Positions 25,583 through 34,085 of a stretch of DNA of 64,000 nucleotides are shown piece by piece. The notes beneath the pieces are model-generated. The model ran no database searches. It had not been told where the DNA came from and saw only the letters and a list, made by a program, of their open reading frames with translations. Each line of letters starts with the position of its first letter. Position 1 is the first letter of the stretch. The translations under genes were made by a program, and so were the position numbers. Source of the DNA: Streptomyces sp. HUAS MG91 (GTDB lineage: Bacteria; Actinomycetota; Actinomycetes; Streptomycetales; Streptomycetaceae); assembly GCF_040529335.1 (NCBI RefSeq), contig NZ_CP159534.1, positions 5,270,001-5,334,000 of the forward strand, written 5' to 3'.

Positions 25583-26458
25583 ATGACGCCGCGAGATGGT
25601 TCAGACGTGTACGGGAACAACCGCTGGTCGGACCTGGACCGGCCGCCGCTGGGCGAGGCCGGGCTGCGCCGCTCCCTCCTGCGCGGGGACGGACTGTGGT
25701 CGTCCCTCGAAGTCGTGCCCCGTACCGGCTCCACCAACACCGACCTGGTGACCCGGGCCTCCTCGGGGGCCGTCGCCGAGGGGGCCGTGCTGATCGCCGA
25801 GGAGCAGAGCGCGGCGCGCGGGCGGCTCGACCGGCGCTGGTCGGCTCCGCCGCGCTCGGGGCTGTTCTTCTCCGTGCTGCTCAAGCCCGGCGAGCACGAG
25901 GTGCCGGTGGAGCGCTGGGGGTGGCTGCCGCTGCTCGCCGGGGTCGCGCTCGCCACGGGGCTCTCCTCGGTGGCCGGGGTCGACACGGCGCTGAAGTGGC
26001 CCAACGACCTGCTGCTGACGGTGGGCGGCGAGGAGCGCAAGGCCGCCGGGATCCTCGCGGAGCGGGCCGGGGCGGACGGGGTCGTGGTCGGGATCGGGCT
26101 GAACGTGTCGCTGCGGGCCGAGGAGCTGCCGGTGCCCGGTGCGGGGTCGCTGGCGCTGGCCGGGGCGAAGGTGGTCGACCGGGAGCCGTTGCTGCGGGCC
26201 GTTCTGCGGTCGTTCGAGCGGTGGTACCTGGAGTGGTGTGCGGCGCAGGGGGATCCGGGGGTGTCGGGGTTGCAGGCGACGTATGCGGCCGGGTGCGCGA
26301 CGTTGGGGCGGGCTGTGCGGGCGCAGTTGCCCGGGGGGCGGGATCTTGTGGGGGAGGCTGTCGCCGTGGACGGTGACGGTCGCCTCGTCATCGCCGGCTC
26401 CGACGGCACCCGGGAGCCGGTGGCCGCCGGCGACATCATCCACCTGCGCCCGGCGTGA
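25583..26458 (+). CDS. birA: Biotin--[acetyl-CoA-carboxylase] ligase
   Basis: A 291-residue biotin protein ligase lacking the N-terminal DNA-binding domain, so a ligase only (group I). Motifs: GSTNTDLVTRA, ARGRLDRRWSAPPRSGLFFSVLL (biotinyl-AMP loop), LKWPNDLLL and KAAGILAE, then a small C-terminal domain. It modifies the BCCP Lys of the carboxylase alpha subunit and is divergent from pccB. From about 26200 the codons become G-rich in third position, unlike the earlier C-rich part. Confidence 0.92.
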   Translation: MTPRDGSDVYGNNRWSDLDRPPLGEAGLRRSLLRGDGLWSSLEVVPRTGSTNTDLVTRASSGAVAEGAVLIAEEQSAARGRLDRRWSAPPRSGLFFSVLLKPGEHEVPVERWGWLPLLAGVALATGLSSVAGVDTALKWPNDLLLTVGGEERKAAGILAERAGADGVVVGIGLNVSLRAEELPVPGAGSLALAGAKVVDREPLLRAVLRSFERWYLEWCAAQGDPGVSGLQATYAAGCATLGRAVRAQLPGGRDLVGEAVAVDGDGRLVIAGSDGTREPVAAGDIIHLRPA

Positions 26459-26490
26459 CCCGTCTTCATCTGCGGGCCGGTGGCCGCTTC

Positions 26491-26552
26491 TCGCGCAGTT
26501 CTCCGCGCCCCTGAGAGGCCTGCGGCCTTCAGGGGCGCGGAGAACTGCGCGA
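26491..26552. repeat. Dispersed G+C-rich inverted repeat, copy with paired changes
   Basis: Arms at 26491-26514 and 26529-26552 form a perfect 24-bp stem with a 14-base spacer. Compared with the other copies, one G-C pair is A-T: the left arm reads GTTCTCCGCG and the right arm CGCGGAGAAC, so pairing is kept. It follows birA and may end its transcription. Confidence 0.85.
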
Positions 26553-26712
26553 CCAGCCACGGCGGTGGCGCACCCGACCGACAACCCATGAGCGGCGCGG
26601 GTGGGCGACATGCCAGGGGCCCGGTGCGAGCGGAGTGACCTGGCACACAGGGGCTGCCGTAGAGTTGAGCCCGGTCGATACCTGACCGCGGCAGATCGGA
26701 AGGGCAGCAGGC

Positions 26713-27834
26713 GTGACCGTCGACGACTCGGGCTCCGGCACGGGTGGCCAAGGCGACCCCGAGAAGTCGGACGGGGCCGAGGAACACCCGGAGGATCCCC
26801 TCGCCCTGCGGCTCGAAGGGCTCATCCTGGGCGCCGAGCGCCGCTACACCCCGTTCCAGGCGGCCCGCAGCGCGGGCGTCTCCATGGAGCTGGCCTCCCG
26901 GTTCTGGCGGGCCATGGGCTTCGCCGACATCGGCCAGGCCAAGGCGCTGACCGAGGCCGACGTCCTCGCGCTGCGGCGGCTCGCCGGTCTCGTCGAGGCG
27001 GGCCTGCTCAGCGAGGCGATGGCCGTGCAGGTGGCCCGGTCCACCGGCCAGACCACGGCGCGGCTCGCCGAGTGGCAGATCGACTCGTTCCTGGAAGGGC
27101 TCACCGAACCGCCCGAGCCCGGCATGACCCGTACCGAGGTCACGTATCCGCTGATAGAGCTGCTCCTGCCCGAGCTGGAGGAGTTCCTCGTCTACGTGTG
27201 GCGGCGGCAGCTGGCCGCGGCCACCGGGCGGGTCGTCCAGGCCGGGGACGACGAGGAGATGGTCGACCGGCGGCTCGCCGTCGGCTTCGCCGACCTGGTC
27301 GGGTTCACCCGGCTGACCCGGCGGATGGAGGAGGAGGAGCTCGGCGAGCTGGTCGAGGCCTTCGAGACCACGGCCGCCGACCTGGTCGCCGCGCACGGCG
27401 GCCGGCTCATCAAGACGCTCGGCGACGAGGTGCTGTTCGCCGCCGACGACGCCGGGATCGCGGGCGAGATCGCGCTGCGGCTCATCGAGACGATGAGCAA
27501 CGACGAGACCATGCCCGAGCTGCGCGTCGGCATGGCGTTCGGGACCGTGACGACCCGCATGGGCGATGTCTTCGGCACGACCGTGAACCTCGCGAGCCGG
27601 CTCACCTCGATAGCGCCACGGGACAACGTGCTGGTCGACGGCGCCTTCGCCGAGGAGCTGATCCGCACCGGGGACGCGCCGACGTCGGAGGCCGAGGCCG
27701 CCGTCGAGGCGCAGAAGGCCGAACAGGACGGCGAGGAGCCGCCGTCGTACCGGTTCGCGCTCCAGCCGATGTGGCAGCGGCCCGTACGTGGTCTGGGTGT
27801 CGTGGAGCCCTGGACGCTGACCCGGCGCACCTGA
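26713..27834 (+). CDS. cya: Class III adenylate cyclase
   Basis: Makes cAMP from ATP; in S. coelicolor cAMP from this gene affects germination and development. A 373-residue soluble protein: helical N-terminal region (about 25-185) and a cyclase domain 190-330. Metal Asp in VGFADLVGFTRL, ATP-binding Lys in RLIKTLGDEVLF with the second Asp, and the Asn/Arg pair in TVNLASRLTSIAP. GTG start at 26713. The short C-terminal tail is acidic then basic. Confidence 0.93.
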   Translation: MTVDDSGSGTGGQGDPEKSDGAEEHPEDPLALRLEGLILGAERRYTPFQAARSAGVSMELASRFWRAMGFADIGQAKALTEADVLALRRLAGLVEAGLLSEAMAVQVARSTGQTTARLAEWQIDSFLEGLTEPPEPGMTRTEVTYPLIELLLPELEEFLVYVWRRQLAAATGRVVQAGDDEEMVDRRLAVGFADLVGFTRLTRRMEEEELGELVEAFETTAADLVAAHGGRLIKTLGDEVLFAADDAGIAGEIALRLIETMSNDETMPELRVGMAFGTVTTRMGDVFGTTVNLASRLTSIAPRDNVLVDGAFAEELIRTGDAPTSEAEAAVEAQKAEQDGEEPPSYRFALQPMWQRPVRGLGVVEPWTLTRRT

Positions 27835-27842
27835 CACCCTCC

Positions 27843-27860
27843 GGTTAACGTCAGTTAACC
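27843..27860. promoter_or_regulatory. Inverted repeat upstream of the enoyl-CoA hydratase gene
   Basis: GGTTAAC, four bases, GTTAACC, perfect, in the 46-bp gap between cya and the hydratase gene. Candidate operator; the binding protein is unknown. Confidence 0.45.
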
Positions 27861-27880
27861 GCCAGTGGAGGAGCGCAGTC

Positions 27881-28684
27881 GTGGGTGAGGACCAGCGGTT
27901 CGGGGAGTTCGTCGGCGTCACGCGGCACGAGGACGGCACCGTCGCCGAGCTGACGCTCGACCGGCCCAAGGCGATGAACGCCGTGTCCAGCGACATGGCC
28001 CGGTCCATCGGCGCCGCGTGCGATGCGCTGGCGGCCGACGACGGCGTACGGGTCGTGGTCGTCACCTCCAGCAACGAGCGGGCGTTCTGCGTCGGGGCCG
28101 ACCTGAAGGAGCGGAACTCGTTCTCGGACGCCGAGCTGGTCCGGCAGCGGCCCGTCGCGCGGGCCGCCTACACGGGCGTACTGGACCTGCCGGTGCCCAC
28201 GATCGCGGCCGTGCACGGCTTCGCGCTCGGCGGCGGCTTCGAGCTGGCGCTCGCCTGCGATCTGATCGTGGCCGACGCCACGGCCGTGGTCGGGCTGCCC
28301 GAGGTGTCGGTCGGGGTGATCCCCGGCGGCGGCGGTACGCAGCTGCTGCCGCGCCGCGTCGGGGCCGCGCGCGCCGCCGAGCTGATCTTCTCCGCGCGCC
28401 GGGTCGAGGCCGCCGAGGCCGCGGACCTCGGGCTCGTGGACCGGCTCGTGGCCGCCGGGCAGGACCGGGCCGAGGCCCTCGCGCTCGCCGCCCGGATCGC
28501 CGCCAACTCGCCCGTCGGGCTGCGCGCCGCCAAGCGGGCGCTGCGGCTCGGGCACGGGCTCGACCTGCGGGCCGGTCTGGAGGTCGAGGACGCGGCGTGG
28601 CGGTCGGTGGCGTTCTCGGGGGACCGGGCGGAGGGGGTCGCCGCGTTCAACGAGAAGCGGGCGCCTCGGTGGCCCGGGGTGTGA
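27881..28684 (+). CDS. Enoyl-CoA hydratase/isomerase (crotonase) family protein
   Basis: A 267-residue crotonase. Oxyanion-hole motifs RAFCVGADLKE and GFALGGGFELALACDL, and both acid residues (Glu in GGGFE and in LPEVSVGVIPGGGGTQLLP) are present, as for active hydratases of fatty-acid or branched-chain breakdown. The GTG at 27881 has GGAGGAG upstream. Follows cya by 46 bp on the same strand but with its own putative operator. Confidence 0.9.
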   Translation: MGEDQRFGEFVGVTRHEDGTVAELTLDRPKAMNAVSSDMARSIGAACDALAADDGVRVVVVTSSNERAFCVGADLKERNSFSDAELVRQRPVARAAYTGVLDLPVPTIAAVHGFALGGGFELALACDLIVADATAVVGLPEVSVGVIPGGGGTQLLPRRVGAARAAELIFSARRVEAAEAADLGLVDRLVAAGQDRAEALALAARIAANSPVGLRAAKRALRLGHGLDLRAGLEVEDAAWRSVAFSGDRAEGVAAFNEKRAPRWPGV

Positions 28685-28842
28685 GATCGGGGCCGGATGT
28701 CGGCTGACGGCCGGTGGCCGCTTCTCGCGCCCCGCGGCGGAGCCGCCGATGGACACGGCCCCGCGCCTCTGACGGGGCGCTCCCCCCTTGATCGGGTGTA
28801 CACAATTCACCGTAATGCCAGGAATGTACCTAACCTGGAGCA

Positions 28843-29991
28843 ATGGGTGAGGATGTCCGGCTGCGGGCCGTCGTGATGCTCGCGCAGGGCATGGCGGCGG
28901 CGCAGTCCCCGCGGGAGTCCTGGCGGGCGGCCGCGCTCGGCGCCTGCCACGCGCTGTCGGGGAACTTCGCCGCGCTCTCCGTGTGGGAGCGCGAGCGCGG
29001 ACAGCTGCGGGTCCTGGTCAACGTGGGGGAGCGGACGTCCGGCGAGGAGGAGTTCCCCGAGGACGAGACCTACCCGGTGCACCAGTTCCCGGAGATCACC
29101 GAGTTCCTGCACGAGCGGTGGGCGGGCGGCGGGGAGCCCGACGCGTGGGTGGAGACCGCCGCGGGGCCGGTCGAGGCCGCCGGATACTGCCATCAGCGGG
29201 TCGCCGCGCTGCGCCGCCGGGGGCGCGGGAGCTGTGTCGTCGCGCCGGTCGTGCTGCACGGGCGGGCGTGGGGCGAGCTGTACGTCGCGCGGCCGCCCGG
29301 CGTGCCCGCGTTCGTGCCCGCGGACGCCGACCTGGCAACCGTACTGGCCTCCGTGGTGGCCGCCGGGCTCGCGCAGACCGAGCGCCTGGAGGAGGCCCGG
29401 CGGCTGGCCTTCACCGACGCGCTGACCGGCCTCGCGAACCGGCGGGCCGTCGACATACGCCTCGACCAGGCGGTGGAGCGGCACCGGGCCGACGGCGCCG
29501 TGGTCAGCCTCGTGGTGTGCGACCTGAACGGGCTCAAGAAGGTCAACGACACCCTCGGGCACGCGATCGGCGACCGGCTCCTCGAACGGTTCGGGTCCGT
29601 CCTCTCGCTGTGCGGCGCGATGCTGCCCGGCGCGCTCGTGGCTCGGCTCGGCGGCGACGAGTTCTGCCTGCTCGCCGTGGGCCCGTCCGCCGACGACGTG
29701 GTGCGGGTCGGCGACGAGATCTGCTCGCGGGCGGCCGAGATGGACCTCGGCGAGGGCGTCGCGGTCGGCATCGCCTCGACCGGGGACCCGATCGGCGAGG
29801 TCAGGAGCGCACGCCGGCTGTTCCGGCTCGCGGACGCCGCCCAGTACAAGGCCAAGGCGCTGCGCGCCGCGCGGCCGGTGGTCGCCGGGCGGGGCGGCGG
29901 CCTCGACGATCCGGTCGTCCGGCTCGCCGACGCCCCGCCGCCGGTCACCGGGGAGCGGGAGCGGCGGCGGATCCGGGGCCTCGACCAGTAA
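28843..29991 (+). CDS. GAF-GGDEF protein, probable diguanylate cyclase
   Basis: A 382-residue soluble protein: GAF-like sensor region about 15-165 and a GGDEF domain about 185-350 with DALTGLANRR, DLNGLKKVNDTLGHAIGD and an intact LGGDEF. It should make cyclic di-GMP. The RxxD inhibitory site normally before GGDEF is missing (LPGALVARLGGDEF), so product feedback at that site is not expected. Corresponds in position to a GGDEF gene near hutH in S. coelicolor (sometimes called cdgE; name not certain). No transmembrane segment. Confidence 0.88.
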   Translation: MGEDVRLRAVVMLAQGMAAAQSPRESWRAAALGACHALSGNFAALSVWERERGQLRVLVNVGERTSGEEEFPEDETYPVHQFPEITEFLHERWAGGGEPDAWVETAAGPVEAAGYCHQRVAALRRRGRGSCVVAPVVLHGRAWGELYVARPPGVPAFVPADADLATVLASVVAAGLAQTERLEEARRLAFTDALTGLANRRAVDIRLDQAVERHRADGAVVSLVVCDLNGLKKVNDTLGHAIGDRLLERFGSVLSLCGAMLPGALVARLGGDEFCLLAVGPSADDVVRVGDEICSRAAEMDLGEGVAVGIASTGDPIGEVRSARRLFRLADAAQYKAKALRAARPVVAGRGGGLDDPVVRLADAPPPVTGERERRRIRGLDQ

Positions 29992-30049
29992 GGGTCTTTC
30001 CCGGAACTCGGTCGTGACATCCAGAGATTCACTGCGTACGCTCCTGAAT

Positions 30050-31594
30050 ATGGATATGCACACTGTGGTGGTCGGGACGGCCGGGGTCACCGCTGCCGAT
30101 GTCGTCGCCGTCGCCCGCCGCGACGCCCGGATCGAACTCTCCGCCGACGCCGTCGCGGCGCTGACCGCGGCCCGCGAGATCGTCGACGCGCTCGCCGCGA
30201 AGCCCGAGCCGGTCTACGGCGTCTCCACCGGGTTCGGCGCCCTCGCCACCCGGCACATCAGCCCCGAGCTGCGCGCCCAGCTCCAGCGCAACATCGTGCG
30301 CTCGCACGCCGCGGGCATGGGCCCGCGCGTGGAGCGCGAGGTGGTGCGGGCGCTGATGTTCCTGCGCCTGAAGACCGTCTGCTCCGGGCACACCGGCGTG
30401 CGCCCCGAGGTCGCGCAGACCATGGCGGACGTGCTCAACGCCGGGATCACCCCGGTCGTCCACGAGTACGGCTCGCTCGGCTGCTCCGGCGACCTCGCCC
30501 CGCTCAGCCACTGCGCGCTCACGCTCATGGGCGAGGGCGACGCCGAGGGCCCGGACGGGGTCGTGCGGCCCGCCGGAGAACTGCTCGCCGAGCACGGCAT
30601 CGCGCCGGTCGAGCTGCGCGAGAAGGAGGGCCTGGCCCTGCTCAACGGGACCGACGGCATGCTCGGCATGCTCGTCATGGCCCTCGACGACCTCGACAAC
30701 CTGTACAAGGCCGCCGACGTCACCGCCGCGCTGTCCCTGGAGGCGCTGCTCGGCACCGACAAGGTGCTCGCCCCCGAGCTGCACGCGATCCGCCCGCACC
30801 CCGGGCAGGCCGCCTCCGCCGCCAACATGCTCGCCGTGCTCCAGGGCTCCGAGCTCACCGGGCACCACCAGGACGACGCGCCGCGCGTGCAGGACGCGTA
30901 CTCCGTGCGGTGCGCTCCGCAGGTCGCCGGGGCCGGGCGGGACACCATGGCGCACGCGCGGCTCGTCGCCGAGCGCGAGCTGGCCGCCGCCGTCGACAAT
31001 CCCGTGGTGCTGCCCGACGGGCGCGTGGAGTCCAACGGCAACTTCCATGGCGCGCCGGTCGCCTATGTGCTCGACTTCCTCGCCATCGCCGCCGCCGACC
31101 TCGGCTCCATCGCCGAGCGGCGCACCGACCGGCTGCTCGACAAGAACCGCTCGCACGGGCTGCCGCCGTTCCTCGCGGACGACGCCGGGGTCGACTCGGG
31201 GCTCATGATCGCGCAGTACACGCAGGCCGCGCTGGTGAGCGAGCTGAAGCGGCTCGCCGTGCCGGCGTCGGCCGACTCGATCCCGTCCTCCGCGATGCAG
31301 GAGGACCACGTGTCCATGGGGTGGTCGGCGGCGCGCAAGCTGCGGACGGCTGTCGACAATCTGGCGCGGATCGTGGCCGTGGAGCTGTACGCGGCGACCC
31401 GGGGTGTCGAGTTGCGGGAGGGGCTGCGTGCGGCGCCCGCCTCTCGCGCGGTGATCGCTGCCGCTCGGGAGGCCGGGGTCCAGGGGGCCGGGCCCGATCG
31501 GTTCCTGGCGCCCGATCTCGCTGCCGCTGATGCGTTTGTGCGAAGTGGGGCGCTGGTGGAGGCCGTTGAGTCGGTGACCGGGGCGCTGGCCTAG
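30050..31594 (+). CDS. hutH: Histidine ammonia-lyase
   Basis: First step of histidine breakdown, giving urocanate and ammonia. A 514-residue protein; the electrophilic MIO cofactor forms from Cys145-Ser146-Gly147 in GSLGCSGDLAPL, the Cys variant known in the Streptomyces enzyme. Other signatures: GVSTGFGALA, QRNIVRSHAAG, QDAYSVRCAPQV and SSAMQEDHVSMGW. ATG 30050 (MDMHTVVVG) gives the same N-terminus and length as the S. griseus enzyme. The other hut genes are not in this window. Confidence 0.96.
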   Translation: MDMHTVVVGTAGVTAADVVAVARRDARIELSADAVAALTAAREIVDALAAKPEPVYGVSTGFGALATRHISPELRAQLQRNIVRSHAAGMGPRVEREVVRALMFLRLKTVCSGHTGVRPEVAQTMADVLNAGITPVVHEYGSLGCSGDLAPLSHCALTLMGEGDAEGPDGVVRPAGELLAEHGIAPVELREKEGLALLNGTDGMLGMLVMALDDLDNLYKAADVTAALSLEALLGTDKVLAPELHAIRPHPGQAASAANMLAVLQGSELTGHHQDDAPRVQDAYSVRCAPQVAGAGRDTMAHARLVAERELAAAVDNPVVLPDGRVESNGNFHGAPVAYVLDFLAIAAADLGSIAERRTDRLLDKNRSHGLPPFLADDAGVDSGLMIAQYTQAALVSELKRLAVPASADSIPSSAMQEDHVSMGWSAARKLRTAVDNLARIVAVELYAATRGVELREGLRAAPASRAVIAAAREAGVQGAGPDRFLAPDLAAADAFVRSGALVEAVESVTGALA

Positions 31595-31697
31595 CCGGTC
31601 GCGCCCTGGCGTCTGCCGGGTTTCGCCTCGTGGGCGGGTGCGGGTGTGCTGTGGCTTGTCGCGCTCACGCGGCGGAGCCGCATGTCGGCACAGTCCC

Positions 31698-31715
31698 GCG
31701 CCCCTTACGGGGCGC
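31698..31715. terminator. Short hairpin between convergent genes
   Basis: GCGCCCC, TTAC, GGGGCGC lies just before the stop of the LAXTG protein gene and about 100 bp after hutH. Confidence 0.55.
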
Positions 31716-31719
31716 CCCT

Positions 31720-32001
31720 CTACTCGGCCGTTCGTTCTCTGCGGACCGAGTAGGCGACGAACGCTACGCCCAGGCCCAGGAAGGCCGAGCCGCCGACCAC
31801 GTACGGGGTGGTGTCCACCGTTCCCGTGTCGGCCAGGCGGAGTTGGCGGTCGGACTGGGTGTCGACCGTGGCGGCGGTGTGCTGCTGGTCGGCGGTGGAG
31901 GTGTGTCCCGGGTCTGCGGTGGCGCTGGGGACGAACCACAGGGCGGCCAGGAGCGTCCCGGCGGCGGTGGCGGTGAACAGTGATCGGCGTGCGGCGGACA
32001 C
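31720..32001 (-). CDS. Small LAXTG sortase-anchored surface protein
   Basis: A 93-residue exported protein: signal peptide 1-29 (RRSLFTATAAGTLLAALWFVPSATA), a short Thr/Gln/Asp-rich mature region of about 27 residues, the sorting motif LADTG, a hydrophobic helix (YVVGGSAFLGLGVAFVAYS) and a basic tail VRRERTAE. LAXTG is the class E sortase motif, also used by the long chaplins. GTG start with AAGGGGGA upstream. The mature part is too short for an enzyme. Confidence 0.82.
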   Translation of the reverse strand: MSAARRSLFTATAAGTLLAALWFVPSATADPGHTSTADQQHTAATVDTQSDRQLRLADTGTVDTTPYVVGGSAFLGLGVAFVAYSVRRERTAE

Positions 32002-32110
32002 GGAAGCGATCCCCCTTGTGGCGCTGGCGAATTGGCCGTGTGGGCCGATCCTAGTGACAGGGGCGGGTCACGGGAAAGTCACGGGGGTCCCGGGCCGTAC
32101 GCTCCGCGTC

Positions 32111-32449
32111 ATGAGTACTGATGAGACGTCACGCTTTGTTCGCCTGAAGGTGGAATTGGTCCTGGAGGTCATCGACGGGGAGGCGCTGACCGGCGGAGCC
32201 CTGCAGCGCATCGCCGAGTCCGCCGCGCAGGGAGAGCTGCCGGAGGGCGAGCGGGGGCACGCCGAGAGCGCCGTGCAGGAGGACGAGGCGGAGGCCGTCG
32301 CGTATCTGGTGGACCCCTTCGACCTGGTCGGCGACGTGCCGGGCGCCGAACTCGTCCAGGCCTCCTGGTCCAGCGAACAGGTCGACTACGACCCCGATTC
32401 GCCGGACTGGGATCTCGACGGGGATGATGACGGGGAGGACGACGTGTAG
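32111..32449 (+). CDS. Small acidic protein, unknown function
   Basis: A 112-residue protein: N-terminal part RFVRLKVELVLEVIDGEALTGGAL with predicted beta strands, Glu-rich middle, and a C-terminus of almost only Asp/Glu (DLDGDDDGEDDV). ATG at 32111 with no strong ribosome site. I do not recognise a family; the acidic tail suggests a nucleic-acid-mimic or interaction role, which is a guess. Confidence 0.65.
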   Translation: MSTDETSRFVRLKVELVLEVIDGEALTGGALQRIAESAAQGELPEGERGHAESAVQEDEAEAVAYLVDPFDLVGDVPGAELVQASWSSEQVDYDPDSPDWDLDGDDDGEDDV

Positions 32450-32466
32450 CGGTCGGTGCGACGGGG

Positions 32467-32498
32467 AACCCCGGGGCGGTGACCGCCGCCCCGGGGTT
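32467..32498 (+). terminator. Hairpin terminator after the acidic protein gene
   Basis: AACCCCGGGGCGG pairs perfectly with CCGCCCCGGGGTT across a 6-base loop and is followed by TTCG, 18 bases after the stop codon. Confidence 0.75.
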
Positions 32499-32696
32499 TC
32501 GCCGTTTCCGACGGGGATCGCGGGGGCGTCGTTACCACGGGTGCATCGGTGGTCACCCCCTTTTCCACGTGGTGTCCCCCACATCGGGGCGCTTCGGGAA
32601 CGGCCCGAAGCGGTCACTGCGTTATGTATGGGTAGGGGGAACCTCTGTGTTCCTCCGGGGAGATCCGGAAAATCGGCGACGATGGAGAAGCGTGTG

Positions 32697-33947
32697 ATGA
32701 CGGACGGTAAGCGGCGCAAGGGTCTGATGGCCGCGTCCGCCCTGCTCGGCGGTGTTCTGGTGCTCTCTGCGTGCAGCGGCGGCGACGGCGACAGTGCCGC
32801 GTCGGGCAGCGGCGAGAAGACGCAGCAGCAGGCCGACGAGGCCGCGGCGAAGAAGACGTCCGAGGCCGACATCAAGATCGCGCCGAAGGACGGCTCCGAC
32901 AACGCGAGCATCAACAACGCCGCCAAGGTCACCGTGAGCAAGGGCACGCTCACCGAGGTCAAGATGACCACGGCCGACGGGACCGCCGTCGCCGGTCAGA
33001 TAGCCGCGGACAAGAAGAGCTGGAAGCCCACGAACCAGCTGCAGCGCGCGACCTCGTACAAGATCGCCGCCGTGGCGAAGGACTCCGACGGCCGCGCCGC
33101 GCACGAGAACTCGCAGTTCACGACGGTCTCCCCGGCCAACAGCTTCATCGGCAACTTCACGCCGGAGGACGGCTCGACCGTCGGCGTCGGCATGCCGGTC
33201 TCGATCAACTTCGACAAGGCGATCACGAACAAGGCCGATGTGCAGTCCCACATCACCGTGTCGTCCAGCAGCGGCCAGGAGGTCGTCGGCCACTGGTTCA
33301 GCGCCAACCGCCTGGACTTCCGCCCCGAGGACTACTGGAAGGGCGGCTCCACCGTCACCCTGAAGCTCGACCTCGACGGCGTCGAGGGCGCGAGCGGCGT
33401 GACCGGTGTGCAGCAGAAGACGGTCACCTTCAAGGTCGGGCGCAACCAGGTCTCCACGGTCGACGCCAAGACCAAGCAGATGACCGTCACCCGTGACGGC
33501 AAGGTCGTCAAGACCATCCCGATCTCCGCCGGTTCGCCCGAGAACAAGACGTACGAGGGCCAGATGGTGATCTCCGAGAAGTTCAAGGAGACCCGGATGA
33601 ACGGCGCGACGGTCGGCTTCACGGACGACGACGGCAAGGGCGAGTACGACATCAAGGACGTGCCGCACGCGATGCGCCTGTCGAACTCCGGCACCTTCAT
33701 CCACGGCAACTACTGGGGCGCCAAGTCCATCTTCGGCTCGGTGAACACCAGCCACGGCTGCGTCGGCCTCTCCGACGCCAAGGGTGCCAACGACTCCAGC
33801 ACCCCGGGCGCCTGGTTCTACGACAACTCGATGGTCGGCGACGTCGTCATCGTGAAGAACACCGGCGACAAGACGGTCCAGCCGGACAACGGCCTCAACG
33901 GCTGGAACCTGAGCTGGGCGGACTGGAAGGCCGGCTCCGCCGCCTGA
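32697..33947 (+). CDS. Lipoprotein L,D-transpeptidase (YkuD, Ig-like domains)
   Basis: Cell-wall cross-linking enzyme forming 3-3 peptide bridges in peptidoglycan, anchored outside the membrane. 416 residues: signal with lipobox LVLSAC (Cys at about 22), a Ser/Gly/Gln-rich linker, two Ig-like domains (about 50-240) and a YkuD domain with FIHGNYW and NTSHGCVGLS, catalytic Cys355 and His353. This is the layout of the mycobacterial LdtMt2 type. ATG 32697 is preferred since GGAGAAG lies 6 bases before; GTG 32694 and ATG 32682 are alternatives. Confidence 0.9.
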   Translation: MTDGKRRKGLMAASALLGGVLVLSACSGGDGDSAASGSGEKTQQQADEAAAKKTSEADIKIAPKDGSDNASINNAAKVTVSKGTLTEVKMTTADGTAVAGQIAADKKSWKPTNQLQRATSYKIAAVAKDSDGRAAHENSQFTTVSPANSFIGNFTPEDGSTVGVGMPVSINFDKAITNKADVQSHITVSSSSGQEVVGHWFSANRLDFRPEDYWKGGSTVTLKLDLDGVEGASGVTGVQQKTVTFKVGRNQVSTVDAKTKQMTVTRDGKVVKTIPISAGSPENKTYEGQMVISEKFKETRMNGATVGFTDDDGKGEYDIKDVPHAMRLSNSGTFIHGNYWGAKSIFGSVNTSHGCVGLSDAKGANDSSTPGAWFYDNSMVGDVVIVKNTGDKTVQPDNGLNGWNLSWADWKAGSAA

Positions 33948-33961
33948 CCCGAGACGCCATC

Positions 33962-34000
33962 CGCTGATCCCCGGTACATCCCGTGTACCGGGGATCAGCG
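33962..34000 (+). terminator. Strong hairpin terminator after L,D-transpeptidase
   Basis: A perfect 17-bp stem, CGCTGATCCCCGGTACA with its reverse complement, around loop TCCCG, 14 bases after the stop codon. Confidence 0.85.
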
Positions 34001-34085
34001 CGTTCACGGTGTTCTCGTCGGGCCCACATGAAGACCGCATGCGGCTCACAGCTCACTGCCAAGCGGCCTCCCTACTGTCCGGTGC

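Noticed and set aside
25324..28074. 916-residue minus-strand open frame
   Set aside because: It is antisense to birA, cya and the hydratase gene, each of which has clear motifs on the plus strand.
28780..28842. Possible BldD site before the GGDEF gene
   Set aside because: GTGTACACAATTCACCGTAAT has some dyad symmetry, but I could not fit it to the BldD consensus well enough to call it.
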